In this document: positions 42,901 to 52,158 of the stretch, in pieces
Position numbering within the stretch: position 1 is the first letter of the stretch
Layout: each line of letters begins with the position of its first letter
From: Rhodocaloribacter sp964552015
Lineage (GTDB): Bacteria > Bacteroidota > Rhodothermia > Rhodothermales > ISCAR-4553
NCBI GenBank assembly: GCA_964552015.1
Contig: CAZKFR010000009.1
Span: forward strand, 1 to 64,000
DNA: 64,000 bases
Direction of reading: 5' to 3'
Program-made: the position numbers and the translations under genes
Notes under the pieces: generated by a model
Told to the model about the DNA's origin: nothing
Database searches by the model: none
What the model saw: only the letters and a program-made list of their open reading frames with translations

Positions 42901-44145
42901 TCGACCAGCACCCTGACGGTCGTAGAAGTCGGGCCGTTCGAAGATGCTTCGGAGACGTATCCGCTCGATCCGAACGGTCCCGTCTTCGCCATGGCCACGC
43001 TCCCCGAGGGCTATGCCGCCAGCGAAACGGTCATGGCGGCGGCGATGGCCGAGGGCGGGGCCGAGTTCATGGCCACGCACGAGGAGGCGTTCATCATTGC
43101 CACGGCCGGCCGCATCTTCCAGCCGCACGACCTGCCCGTGAGTCCCGAGGCATTGCACCGGCCGCACTGGATCGTCCTCTTCGCCGGCCAGCCCATCGGC
43201 CAGCCGCATGATGACGAGCCGGACTACCTCATCGTGGTCCTCGACATGGAAGGCCAGGTCGTCGGGCGCGTCACGCGGGAGGACGTAGCCAGCTTCCAGC
43301 AGCGCCGTGAACGGGCGCACCAGATCCTGGCCGACCTCCGCCTGGACAACCTGATGCTCGTCGGCATGATCTCGCCGCAGATCTCGGCGGACGGGCTCTC
43401 GGGGGCCTGGCAACTCGCCTTCTACGCCGAGGACCGGGACCTGCTCGTCTTCGTCACCCTCTTGGGCACCGACGTGGTGGACGTCGAGGTCATCGAGCAG
43501 GCCGGGCTGACGGACGTGCAGCCGCTGCCCCAGAACCTGATCGACAGCCCGCAGGCGCTCGCGGCCGCCCTCGAAGCCGGAGGACACGCCTTCCTCGAAC
43601 GCCACCCCGACGCCAAGATCCGGTTCGTCGCCGGGTACTTCCTCCACGGGGATGTCCTCGGCTTCGCCCCGCACCGGGTCATCGCCATCATCATCTCGGA
43701 TGAAAGCGAGGAGGGTGATCCGTTCGATCTCGGCGGCGCCGACGTGGCCTCGGCCGGCAAGACGTCGCAGGCGGAGCGCTTCACGGCGGTGCTCGACCCC
43801 GAGACGGGCGCGGTCCTGGCCACCGAATCCACCGACACCGCCGTGACGGTGGAGGACGACCCGGCCATGCCGTTACCCGACGACTTCGTGGTGGAGCAGA
43901 GCTACCCGAACCCGGCCGCCTCCCGGACGACGATCCCGTTCGAACTGCCCGAGAGCGCCAGCGTCGAGATCCGGCTTTTCGACCTGCAGGGCCGCCAGAT
44001 GATGACGCTGACCCGGGGACACTTCGAGGCCGGCCGGCACGAGATCGGGCTGGACGTGAGTACCCTTCCGAGCGGTGCCTACTTCTACGAAGTTCGCACC
44101 GGCAACGGCCAACGTCAGACCCGGATGCTCATGGTGCTCCACTGA
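39925..44145 (+). CDS. Large secreted protein with duplicated domain set and T9SS type A sorting domain
   Basis: The 1406-residue protein has a signal peptide (LLLLLSIFLGFVPLVQA, about 12-28) and ends with a T9SS type A C-terminal domain (about 1327-1406: QSYPNPAASRTTIPFELPES, then GAYFYEVRTGNGQ), so it is exported by SprA and the rest of the system. The body is a long duplication: an Ig-like unit at about 36 (ATEPADGTTGVP) recurs at about 677 (ASEPAHGAVAVP); the GFYDADGDGTPD segment at about 280 recurs at about 911 (GFYDADGDGAPD). Each half also holds two units starting with an AA-x-A/H helix and a strand pair ending in VxxxGPF-like sequence, perhaps PepSY-like. No catalytic motif is visible; adhesion or binding is a guess. 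An alternative start is the ATG at 39949. Confidence 0.85.
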   Translation: MERNRHAPMRPRLLLLLSIFLGFVPLVQAQPTPVAVTATEPADGTTGVPLTTVVSFTLDHPVDAEAFWDLVEVHPADSIEVDVESIVVSDDGLTISFEVTHRPQTDYLWIFFGRGYYDEAAGSPYAVEPFVLRYTTADAFGTYTISGTVSYEAATGKTTTIRPPLFHESRLFGQTKRPESPLTREALERLGATFQAAGKAGVLPVPGPEGTVVVLSTCNLFACEEAGDDGFPFVAATVVTDPSGAYSIPRVREGAYYVFAARFGAHEPLGTDEGGMPDYLGFYDADGDGTPDAIEVMADLDGVDIALFDIMALATTAGPAYEKAAAKAFEIAEDQMLIGVQSGPLTPEGGTVEGWVFVFYSPSTAQITVVAVGPFQTWVETESIEPLDFVAALPVPFADSDAAVATAMLHGGEAFLAEHPHALIAATAGDPAFFASLFGIQVPALNHPYWFVTFVGFDVNAEGLVQPTFWVAILDFETGAFAGSFSPVSRTRGLMLQTAAQAYVDDLGLAQDFAWIGLSTPALDPEGYAIPWTYTFHSPSTGTTVKVIYIGPSFVVHEVIENDQELDGTPELPHDVLNTNEALQIALEAGGAAFLETYPNSHIVLDGGYPPSAETGVAQEPVYTIIFNHVPEDASDAAGKVASFASLIVVAHMVTGEVIFRHAEGFDLPVDDAVATLVASEPAHGAVAVPGEATVRFTFDQPVDPYVVADLLEVHPEGALTFQHEAPYLSDDGRSVLFDVTHQPETDYVWVNWGGHRTTDGQVWTVPPFVVQYTTAAEAGPHTVSGSVAYAETAGKTSLRMHGEVAGLRDLLTARAEGLVASSASHPEGAVAKAGTLPNDPTHTVVVLLSCDPLTEGHCGEDAARVLGGTVVTDASGHYTIEHVRDGTYWPFAVRFFQPDLPEDVGPAYLGFYDADGDGAPDPVTVSGGSIEGLSLTLYDLFTLLAIPSDEAEGRAWTKAAEYAGDQELLGVLGFPQVHGRALVWYFAFRSASTSTLTVVEVGPFEDASETYPLDPNGPVFAMATLPEGYAASETVMAAAMAEGGAEFMATHEEAFIIATAGRIFQPHDLPVSPEALHRPHWIVLFAGQPIGQPHDDEPDYLIVVLDMEGQVVGRVTREDVASFQQRRERAHQILADLRLDNLMLVGMISPQISADGLSGAWQLAFYAEDRDLLVFVTLLGTDVVDVEVIEQAGLTDVQPLPQNLIDSPQALAAALEAGGHAFLERHPDAKIRFVAGYFLHGDVLGFAPHRVIAIIISDESEEGDPFDLGGADVASAGKTSQAERFTAVLDPETGAVLATESTDTAVTVEDDPAMPLPDDFVVEQSYPNPAASRTTIPFELPESASVEIRLFDLQGRQMMTLTRGHFEAGRHEIGLDVSTLPSGAYFYEVRTGNGQRQTRMLMVLH

Positions 44146-44164
44146 TCCCGGCCTGCTGTCGGTT

Positions 44165-44203
44165 GGCAGGGTCTGCTCCGGTGCAAACGGAGCAGACCCT
44201 GCC
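44165..44203 (+). terminator. Terminator hairpin after the T9SS cargo gene
   Basis: A perfect 16-bp stem (44165-44180 with 44188-44203) and a 7-base loop lie 20 bases past the stop. The T-tract is weak (CTTTATAT). Confidence 0.8.
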
Positions 44204-44329
44204 CTTTATATGGGCATCCTTCCCATTTTCGAAGGTGCCTTTCCCAACGTCACCACCGTGGACGTCCGATAGGGCGGATGCGGGCATGCCCCGTCCCCGA
44301 TTCATTCGTTCTCGCAAGGGTTCTCCTTC

Positions 44330-44788
44330 ATGGCTGTCTGGCACCTCATCGAGACGGACCGGCCCGACCGCACCGCACGGGCCGGCTTCACCGTCGTGGA
44401 CGCCGCCCGGCGATGCACCGGCACGGTGAACGGATGGATCGTCGGCCCGAACGGGGCGATCGCGTTTCTGCGGGTGATGATGCCCGGCGTGACAGGCTCC
44501 GGACACCTCCTCCTGCCGGTGGGCCTCATCGACCGGATCGACGACACGCGGTCCTGCCTCTACCTGCGCCCCGGTGCAACCCGGCACCTGCATCCAGCCT
44601 GCCACGTGTCCGGTAGCCCCCTTCCTCCTCCTGACCGGCTCGCCGCACTCGAGGCCCGTTACCCGCCCCTCCCCCCGGCCCTGGCCAGGCGGCTTTCAGC
44701 GCTGACCCGGCTCCGTGGTTCGCGTCCTCCCTGGCGCCGCCTCGAGCACTACCCGGCTCCGGCCTGGTGTCCCCTGAGCGTGCTCTGA
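44330..44788 (+). CDS. PRC-barrel-like small protein
   Basis: The 152-residue product has an N-terminal stretch resembling a PRC-barrel: FTVVDAARRCTGTVNGWIV (about 20-38), AIAFLRVMMPG, then HLLLPVGLIDRIDD (about 59-72). PRC-barrels occur in RimM and in small stress-related proteins and bind RNA or protein partners. The C-terminal half is rich in Pro, Arg and Leu and probably disordered. No signal peptide is seen. The family call is moderate. Confidence 0.6.
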   Translation: MAVWHLIETDRPDRTARAGFTVVDAARRCTGTVNGWIVGPNGAIAFLRVMMPGVTGSGHLLLPVGLIDRIDDTRSCLYLRPGATRHLHPACHVSGSPLPPPDRLAALEARYPPLPPALARRLSALTRLRGSRPPWRRLEHYPAPAWCPLSVL

Positions 44789-44856
44789 TCCCCCCGGTAT
44801 CCCGCCCGGCGATCGCCGGCTTCCTCACGACGATCCTCGCCGGCCCCCGTGCCGCT

Positions 44857-44980
44857 CGCCTGTAACCCTCCGCCGCCCCCGTGCGTACGTTGCCGGTGTC
44901 CGACACCCCCGATTTCTGCCCCGTCGCGCCTGTAACCCTCCGCCGCCCTCGTGCGTACGTTGTCGGTGTCCGACGCCCCC
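44857..44980. repeat. 54-bp imperfect tandem repeat (period 70) upstream of the Omp85-like gene
   Basis: Copy 1 (44857-44910) and copy 2 (44927-44980) differ at three positions. Each contains TGCGTACGTTG and CGGTGTCCGAC. The second copy ends 31 bases before the ATG at 45012. Position suggests tandem promoter or operator units. Confidence 0.9.
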
Positions 44981-45011
44981 TTCCCTGACGTCATCTCAAC
45001 CGTCGTCTGCC

Positions 45012-46694
45012 ATGCTTCACGATCTTCGTCGCGCGTTGCTCGTCACCCTGCTCACCCTGTCCGGTTTCGTCCCGGTGCGCGCGCAGGAAACCCCGGCCGT
45101 CACCAGCCGCTACGAGGACGAGCGCGCGCGGGTGGTCTCCACCCTCGAAACCCTCCTCGCCGACCTGGACGAACTGGCTTCCGACCCGGCCCTGGGCGAC
45201 CTGGCCCCCCGGTTGCGGACCCTGCGCCACCGCCTCACCGAGGCCACCGTGCCGCTCGGTGCGGAGGCCGGCCCCGCCTCCCCCGGTCAGGGCGACGACC
45301 TGCGTCGGCTCGAGCGGCTGCTCGCCGAGGTCCATGAGCAGTTCCACGACCTCCGTATCGACCTGGAGGACCGGGAGGAGTTTGCCCGGGCCGACCGGCT
45401 TCTCCCCCTCGAGCGCCGTCTGCGCGAGGCGCTCATCACCGTGCGCCGCCTGCTACCCCCACCGGAAGACGTCGCCGAGCACGAGGCCCCGGAGGCCGAC
45501 GAGCGCGACCACCCGGCCTGGCACGAACGGAGGCGACGGCCTACCGCCTTTCGTCATCGCTACGACCGCGAGCGGCGGGCGGCCGCCTTCCTCGTCGGGG
45601 AGGTATGGAACCAGTGGCCCATCCCCACCACCGGCCTCTACCGCCCCATCACCCCGCTGCGCTACAACCGCGTCGAGGGCCTCGTCCTCGGCATCGGCCA
45701 GGGGCCGCTCGCGTGGGACAGCTACCGCCGTGCCCGCCTCTACGGGCAGGTGGGCTATGCGTTCGGGCTCGAGCGCATCCGCTATGAAGCCGGCCTCGAG
45801 ATGCGCCTGGGCCCCCGCTACGGCCGCCAGGACTTCGACCTCAAGCTCGGCGGAGCCTACCGGCGTCAGACAGCCACGAACGACCTCTGGAAAACCGACT
45901 GGGTCGAAAACAGCCTGGCCGCGTTCTTCTTCGCCAACGACTTCTTCGACTACTACGAGACGGAGGGCTGGAGCGTCTACGGGCTGGCCCACGTGACGCC
46001 CTACCTGCAACTCGGCGCGGGCTTCCGGAGCGAGGAGCACCGCACGCTGGCACGCACCACGACGTGGGCCCTCTTCGGCAGCAACGGCCTCGACCGCCCG
46101 AACCGCCCCGCCCGTGAGGGGCGGATGCATACGCTCGTGCTCACGCTCGAGGGCGGCCGCATCCGCGACGTGGGCGACCACCCGCGCGGCGCCGGCTTCC
46201 GCCTCGAGGCCGAACTCGGCGACGGCCTCGGCGGCGACTTCGCCTTCAACCGGTATACGGGCGACCTGCGGCTCTACCTGCTCCCCACGCCCGAACTGGG
46301 CCTCAACCTGCGCCTGCTCGGCGGGCTGACCACGGGCGAGGCACCGCCCCAGAAAGCCTTCACGCTCGGTGGCGTCGGCTCCGTTCGGGCCTACCCGCAG
46401 AACCTGTTTGCCGGCACCCGCGCCCTGCTCGCCAACCTCGAACTGGCCTTCTACGAAGGCTCCCCGCTCGACGACCTCGTCTGGGACGATCTCCACGTCT
46501 TCGGCCTCTTCGACGCCGGCTGGGTCAACCGCACCGGCACCGACCGCTTCGACCTGGACGACGTGATCCCCGCCGCCGGCTTTGGCCTCGGCCTCGACGA
46601 TCGGCGGGTGCGCCTGGAGCTCGTCTGGCCCCTGCGCGACCTGGGCACCGGCACCGATCCCACGCTCTGGCTCCGCATCGCCCCGGCCTTCTGA
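45012..46694 (+). CDS. Outer-membrane barrel, Omp85/surface-antigen type
   Basis: The 560-residue protein has a signal peptide (about 5-24), a helical coiled-coil-like region with many Leu/Glu/Arg heptads (about 32-155), an Arg-rich linker and a C-terminal beta-barrel of about 360 residues. The barrel contains FTLGGVGSVRAYPQN (near 455) followed by LLANLELAFYEG, like the conserved Omp85 strand motif seen in BamA and TamA, and it ends in Phe. No POTRA domain is recognised; the helical N-terminal part replaces it. Omp85 proteins insert or move proteins or lipids across the outer membrane; the role here is unknown. Confidence 0.75.
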   Translation: MLHDLRRALLVTLLTLSGFVPVRAQETPAVTSRYEDERARVVSTLETLLADLDELASDPALGDLAPRLRTLRHRLTEATVPLGAEAGPASPGQGDDLRRLERLLAEVHEQFHDLRIDLEDREEFARADRLLPLERRLREALITVRRLLPPPEDVAEHEAPEADERDHPAWHERRRRPTAFRHRYDRERRAAAFLVGEVWNQWPIPTTGLYRPITPLRYNRVEGLVLGIGQGPLAWDSYRRARLYGQVGYAFGLERIRYEAGLEMRLGPRYGRQDFDLKLGGAYRRQTATNDLWKTDWVENSLAAFFFANDFFDYYETEGWSVYGLAHVTPYLQLGAGFRSEEHRTLARTTTWALFGSNGLDRPNRPAREGRMHTLVLTLEGGRIRDVGDHPRGAGFRLEAELGDGLGGDFAFNRYTGDLRLYLLPTPELGLNLRLLGGLTTGEAPPQKAFTLGGVGSVRAYPQNLFAGTRALLANLELAFYEGSPLDDLVWDDLHVFGLFDAGWVNRTGTDRFDLDDVIPAAGFGLGLDDRRVRLELVWPLRDLGTGTDPTLWLRIAPAF

Positions 46695-46709
46695 CCACGG
46701 CTTCCGGAC

Positions 46710-46747
46710 AAAAAAAGCGCCGTGCCGGTTCTGCCCGGCACGGCGCT
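46710..46747 (-). terminator. Intrinsic terminator of the POT transporter gene
   Basis: A perfect 13-bp stem (46716-46728 with 46735-46747) lies between convergent genes. On the reverse strand it is followed by seven Ts (46710-46716), placing it 23 bases after the transporter stop. It may also stop the rightward gene. Confidence 0.85.
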
Positions 46748-46769
46748 CTGGTTTCGGAGAGGCGGGGGT

Positions 46770-48293
<1,524 letters not shown>

Positions 48294-48431
48294 AGTCGCT
48301 CACATCGCTTGTCCAACAAAAAAAGCGCTACCGCTCAGGACCATCCCCGGTAGCCGTACGCCCTCGGGCGCGAAACGCCGTAAGATAGGAAACCGCAGCC
48401 TGGGTGTCTAAACCAATTTTTCAGGATAATC

Positions 48432-48465
48432 TTGCCATGCACCGCCGGCGATAACCGTATATTTA
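48432..48465 (+). promoter_or_regulatory. Candidate aspS promoter overlapping an inverted repeat
   Basis: TTG (48432-48434), a 23-base spacer and TATATTTA (48458-48465), one base from TAnnTTTG. The -7 element sits in an 8-bp inverted repeat (GGCGATAA at 48447-48454, TTATCGCC at 48463-48470), a possible operator. Confidence 0.45.
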
Positions 48466-48477
48466 TCGCCATTGCGC

Positions 48478-48500
48478 GGGCCCTGTGGCCCCTTTTTTTT
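48478..48500 (+). terminator. Terminator-like hairpin in the aspS leader (possible attenuator)
   Basis: GGGCC-ctgt-GGCCC (48478-48491) followed by C and eight Ts, about 60 bases before the aspS ATG. No rightward gene upstream needs it, so it would act on the aspS transcript itself. Confidence 0.5.
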
Positions 48501-48560
48501 ACCGGACCGGCCCGCTCGCGTGGCCGCCACCCTTCTCACCCTGCTCTGTCGAACACACCC

Positions 48561-50417
48561 ATGTCGCAAGACCCCGCCCGTACGCCCCTGCACGTAGGCC
48601 TGGACACCCACGGACCGCGCACCCACACCTGTGGCGCGCTGCGCCGCGAGCACGTCGGCCAGGAGGTCGTGCTCAAAGGCTGGGTGGACACCCGCCGCGA
48701 CCTCGGCGGCGTCATCTTCATCGACCTGCGCGACCGCTACGGCCTCACGCAGATCGTCTTCTCGCCGCAGGACGACCCCGAGGCCCACGCCCGGGCCCAT
48801 CCCCTGCGCAGCGAGTACGTCATCTCCATCCGCGGCACCGTGACCCCGCGCGACGAGGCGACGGTCAACCCGAAGCTGCCCACCGGGGAGATCGAGGTGC
48901 GGGTGCACGACCTGGTGGTGCTCAACCCCTCCGACCCGCTCCCCTTCGCCGTCTCGGCCCACGAGGAGAAGCAGCAGAAGACGAACGAGGACCTGCGCCT
49001 CCGCTACCGGTACCTGGATCTGCGCCGGCCCGAACTCCAGCACAACCTCCTGCTCCGCCACCGCCTCTACCAGGCCACGCGTCGCTTCTTCGACCAGCAC
49101 GACTTCATCGAGGTCGAGACGCCGGTGCTGATGAAGTCCACTCCCGAGGGCGCGCGGGACTACCTGGTCCCCAGCCGCCTCCATCCCGGCAAGTTCTACG
49201 CCCTGCCGCAGTCGCCCCAGACCTACAAGCAGATCCTCATGGTGGCCGGCTTCGACCGGTACTTCCAGATCGTGAAGTGCTTCCGGGACGAGGACCTGCG
49301 CGCCGACCGCCAGCCCGAGTTCACCCAGATCGACGTCGAGATGGCCTTCGCCACCGAGGAGATGGTCTTCGGGCTGATGGAGGGGCTGATGCAGGCCATC
49401 TGGAAGGAGACGCGCGGCATCGAGCTGACGACGCCCTTCCCCCGGATGACGTACGACGAGGCCCTGCGCACCTACGGCTCGGACAAGCCCGACACGCGCT
49501 TCGACCTGAAGATCCACGACCTGAGCCGCGTCTTCGAAGGCTCCGGCTTCCGCGTCTTCGACGACGTGCTGGCCCGCGGCGGCCACATCGTCGCCCTGCG
49601 CGTGCCCGGCTACGGCGACCAGGGCCGCGGCTACATGGACCGCCTCGACAAGGACGTGGTGCGCAAACGCATCGGCGCCGGCGGCCTGATCTACTTCCGC
49701 CTCCCGTCCGACGGCTCGCCCACCCTCTCCTCGGTGAAGGAACACGTGCTGCCCTCGGCGTACGTCGACGCGGCCGTCGAGGCGCTCGGCGCCCGGCCCG
49801 GCGACCTGGTGCTGATCCTGGCCGGCGCGGCCCCCACGGTCTTCGAACAGATGGGCACGCTGCGCCTCCACATGGCCGGCGAACTCGGCCTGATCCCGCC
49901 CCCCGGCGAAGGCCCCTGGAACTTCCTCTGGATCACCGACTTCCCCCTCCTCGAATGGGATGAGGAGGAGCAACGCTACGTGGCCCGCCACCATCCCTTC
50001 ACCTCGCCCCACCCGGACGACCTCGACACCATGTTCGACGACCCGGGCGCCACGAAGGCCCGGGCCTACGACCTGGTGCTCAACGGCTACGAGATCGGGG
50101 GCGGCTCCATCCGGATCCACCACCCCGAGGTGCAGCGCCAGATGTTCCGCCTGCTCGGCATCGACGAGGCGGAGGCCCGCCAGCGGTTCGGCTTCCTGCT
50201 GGACGCCTTCCGCTTCGGCGCCCCGCCGCACGGTGGCATTGCCTTCGGCGTCGACCGCATCGCCATGCTGCTGGCCGGCGGCACCTCCCTCCGCGACGTC
50301 ATCGCCTTCCCGAAGACGCAGCGGGCGCAGGAGCTGATGGTGCAGTCCCCGGACACCGTCGATCCGCGCCAGCTCGAGGAACTCCACATCCGTGTCGTCC
50401 TCCCCGACGCGGAGTGA
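48561..50417 (+). CDS. aspS: Aspartyl-tRNA synthetase
   Basis: The 618-residue class II synthetase charges tRNA(Asp). The N-terminal anticodon-binding OB fold includes VLKGWVDTRRDLGGVIFIDL (about 32-51). The catalytic core shows FIEVETPVLMKSTPEGARDY (about 192-211), an ALPQSPQTYKQ segment near 216, FRDEDLRADRQPEFTQID near 242, and motif 3 GGIAFGVDRIAMLLAG near 556. The bacterial GAD insertion is present by length. An upstream in-frame start exists, but the ATG at 48561 fits the family. The leader has a terminator-like hairpin. Confidence 0.97.
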   Translation: MSQDPARTPLHVGLDTHGPRTHTCGALRREHVGQEVVLKGWVDTRRDLGGVIFIDLRDRYGLTQIVFSPQDDPEAHARAHPLRSEYVISIRGTVTPRDEATVNPKLPTGEIEVRVHDLVVLNPSDPLPFAVSAHEEKQQKTNEDLRLRYRYLDLRRPELQHNLLLRHRLYQATRRFFDQHDFIEVETPVLMKSTPEGARDYLVPSRLHPGKFYALPQSPQTYKQILMVAGFDRYFQIVKCFRDEDLRADRQPEFTQIDVEMAFATEEMVFGLMEGLMQAIWKETRGIELTTPFPRMTYDEALRTYGSDKPDTRFDLKIHDLSRVFEGSGFRVFDDVLARGGHIVALRVPGYGDQGRGYMDRLDKDVVRKRIGAGGLIYFRLPSDGSPTLSSVKEHVLPSAYVDAAVEALGARPGDLVLILAGAAPTVFEQMGTLRLHMAGELGLIPPPGEGPWNFLWITDFPLLEWDEEEQRYVARHHPFTSPHPDDLDTMFDDPGATKARAYDLVLNGYEIGGGSIRIHHPEVQRQMFRLLGIDEAEARQRFGFLLDAFRFGAPPHGGIAFGVDRIAMLLAGGTSLRDVIAFPKTQRAQELMVQSPDTVDPRQLEELHIRVVLPDAE

Positions 50418-50466
50418 ACCGGCCCTCACGCCCGTTCCCGCCCCGACCACCCCTCCCCGTTCCCCG

Positions 50467-51129
50467 ATGTCCAACCGCACCCTGGGGCTCAGCGACGCCC
50501 TCTACGACTACCTGCTCAGCTGCTCGCTCCGGGAGCCGGAGGTGATGCGGCGGCTCCGCGCCGAGACGGCCCGCCTGCCCGAGGCCGAGATGCAGATCGC
50601 GCCGGAACAGGGACAGTTCATGGCGCTGCTCGTCCGCCTGATGGGCGCCCGCCGGGCGCTCGAGATCGGCACGTTCACCGGCTACAGCGCCCTGGCCGTG
50701 GCCCGTGCCCTCCCCGAGGACGGCCGCCTCATCGCCTGCGACGTGAGCGAGGCCTACACCGCCATCGCACGCGCCTACTGGAAAGCGGCCGGCGTGGACC
50801 ACAAGATCGACCTGCGCCTGGCCCCCGCCCTGCAGACGCTCGATGCCCTGCTCGACGAGGGCGCCGAAGGCACGTTCGACTTCGCCTTCATCGACGCCGA
50901 CAAGGAGAACTATCCGGCCTACTACGAGCGCACGCTCCGCCTGCTGCGGCCCGGCGGGCTGGCCCTCATCGACAACACGCTGCGCGAAGGGCGCGTGGCC
51001 GACCCCACCGACGACGACCCCATCGTCCGCCTCATGCGCGCCTTCAACGAGCGGCTGCTGCGCGACGACCGCATCGAACTGAGCCTGCTCCCCCTGGCCG
51101 ACGGCCTGACGCTGGCCCTGAAACGCTGA
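50467..51129 (+). CDS. SAM-dependent O-methyltransferase (family 3, CCoAMT-like)
   Basis: The 220-residue protein matches small bacterial catechol/caffeoyl-CoA-type O-methyltransferases. It has the SAM-binding ALEIGTFTGYSALAVARALP near residue 63, metal-binding FIDADKENY near 141, and LIDNTLREGRVADP near 170. These enzymes methylate hydroxyl groups on catechol-like molecules with a divalent metal; the substrate is unknown. It starts 49 bases after aspS and is probably cotranscribed, and its stop nearly touches the convergent permease gene. Confidence 0.92.
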   Translation: MSNRTLGLSDALYDYLLSCSLREPEVMRRLRAETARLPEAEMQIAPEQGQFMALLVRLMGARRALEIGTFTGYSALAVARALPEDGRLIACDVSEAYTAIARAYWKAAGVDHKIDLRLAPALQTLDALLDEGAEGTFDFAFIDADKENYPAYYERTLRLLRPGGLALIDNTLREGRVADPTDDDPIVRLMRAFNERLLRDDRIELSLLPLADGLTLALKR

Positions 51130-51132
51130 AGC

Positions 51133-52158
51133 TCATACGAGGCGGTAGCGCCGGCATCCCCACAGCGTCTCCTGCACCACCACCTTGACCACGGCCGCCG
51201 CCGGGATGGCGAGCAACAGCCCCAGCACGCCGAAAAACTTCCCACCGACGACCACCACGAGCAGCACCACCACGGGGTGAAGCGACACGTTGCGGGCCAC
51301 CACGAGCGGGTTGACGACCACGTTGTCGATGGCCTGAATGAGCAGATAGGCCACCGTGATACCGGCGAGCACGGGCGGCGCACTCCCGCCTGCCAGCGCC
51401 ACGACCAGCGTCATCACCAGCGCCACCGCCGGGCCGACGTACGGGATCAGGTTGAGCACCCCGGCCACCGGCCCCAGCAGCAGATAGCCGGCCACGCCGA
51501 GCCCCCACAGCGCCGCCGTGGAGAGCACCCCCACCACGAGTGTGGCCACCAGCTTGCCCCGCAGGTAGTTGCCCAGTTGCTGGTCCATGCGGTAGAGCAG
51601 CGTCAACGTGAATTCGAAGAACCGGTTGGGCACCCGGCCTATGAACCATGTACGCAGCGCCGGCCCATCTTTGAGCAGGAAGAACAGGAGAAACGGGATC
51701 AGGATCATATTGGCCAGCAGCCCCAGCAGATCGGGCACGTAGGCCACGAACCAGCGCACACCGTTCAACAGGGTCTCCTGGAGTGAGGCCGTCAGGTTCA
51801 CACGTTCGACCCCGGCAAACGCCAGGTGGTCCGTCAGCCACGTCTCCAGACGATGCAGCAGCATCCCCGCCCGCTCGACCGTGAACAGGTTCTGCAGGGC
51901 CACCACCTGCGCGACCAGCGTGGGCCAGAAGGCCGCCAGCACCAGTCCCGTTCCCAGCAGCAGGCCGCCAAAGACAACCGTCGTGGCCGCCGTACGCCCC
52001 AGCCCTCGTCCTTCCAGCCGCCGTACGAGCGGATCGAGCACGTAGGCCAGCAGCGCCGAGACGAGGACCATCTCGACCACGTCGCCCGCCGCCGCCAGCA
52101 CCGACGCGAGCACGAGCAGGCCCAGCCCGCCGAGCGTCCACCTAGCCCACCGTGGCAT
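51133..52158 (-). CDS. AI-2E family transporter (PerM-like permease)
   Basis: The 341-residue protein has about eight hydrophobic helices with the AI-2E/PerM features: LLAYVLDPLVRRLEGRGLGR near residue 36, PFLLFFLLKDGPAL near 160, NLIPYVGPAVALV near 235 and the ending with VVLLVVVVGGKFFGVLGLLL near 300. Members are thought to move small solutes or ions; only some have been tied to autoinducer-2. The start overlaps the end of the cyclic-nucleotide-binding gene by 17 bases, indicating coupled translation. Confidence 0.9.
   Translation of the reverse strand: MPRWARWTLGGLGLLVLASVLAAAGDVVEMVLVSALLAYVLDPLVRRLEGRGLGRTAATTVVFGGLLLGTGLVLAAFWPTLVAQVVALQNLFTVERAGMLLHRLETWLTDHLAFAGVERVNLTASLQETLLNGVRWFVAYVPDLLGLLANMILIPFLLFFLLKDGPALRTWFIGRVPNRFFEFTLTLLYRMDQQLGNYLRGKLVATLVVGVLSTAALWGLGVAGYLLLGPVAGVLNLIPYVGPAVALVMTLVVALAGGSAPPVLAGITVAYLLIQAIDNVVVNPLVVARNVSLHPVVVLLVVVVGGKFFGVLGLLLAIPAAAVVKVVVQETLWGCRRYRLV

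Noticed and set aside
39961..43674. 1237-codon reverse frame opposite the T9SS cargo gene
   Set aside because: Shadow frame with low-complexity translation; the forward protein has signal peptide, repeats and sorting domain.
48315..48335. Terminator-like AGCG-gtag-CGCT plus T-run upstream of the peptide transporter (reverse strand)
   Set aside because: The stem is only four pairs, too weak to support a terminator or attenuator.
48478..48560. T-box leader for aspS
   Set aside because: The leader is under 100 bases with no specifier stem or T-box sequence, and T-boxes are not expected in this phylum.
48408..50480. 690-codon reverse frame opposite aspS
   Set aside because: Same codon-bias shadow; aspS is unmistakable on the other strand.
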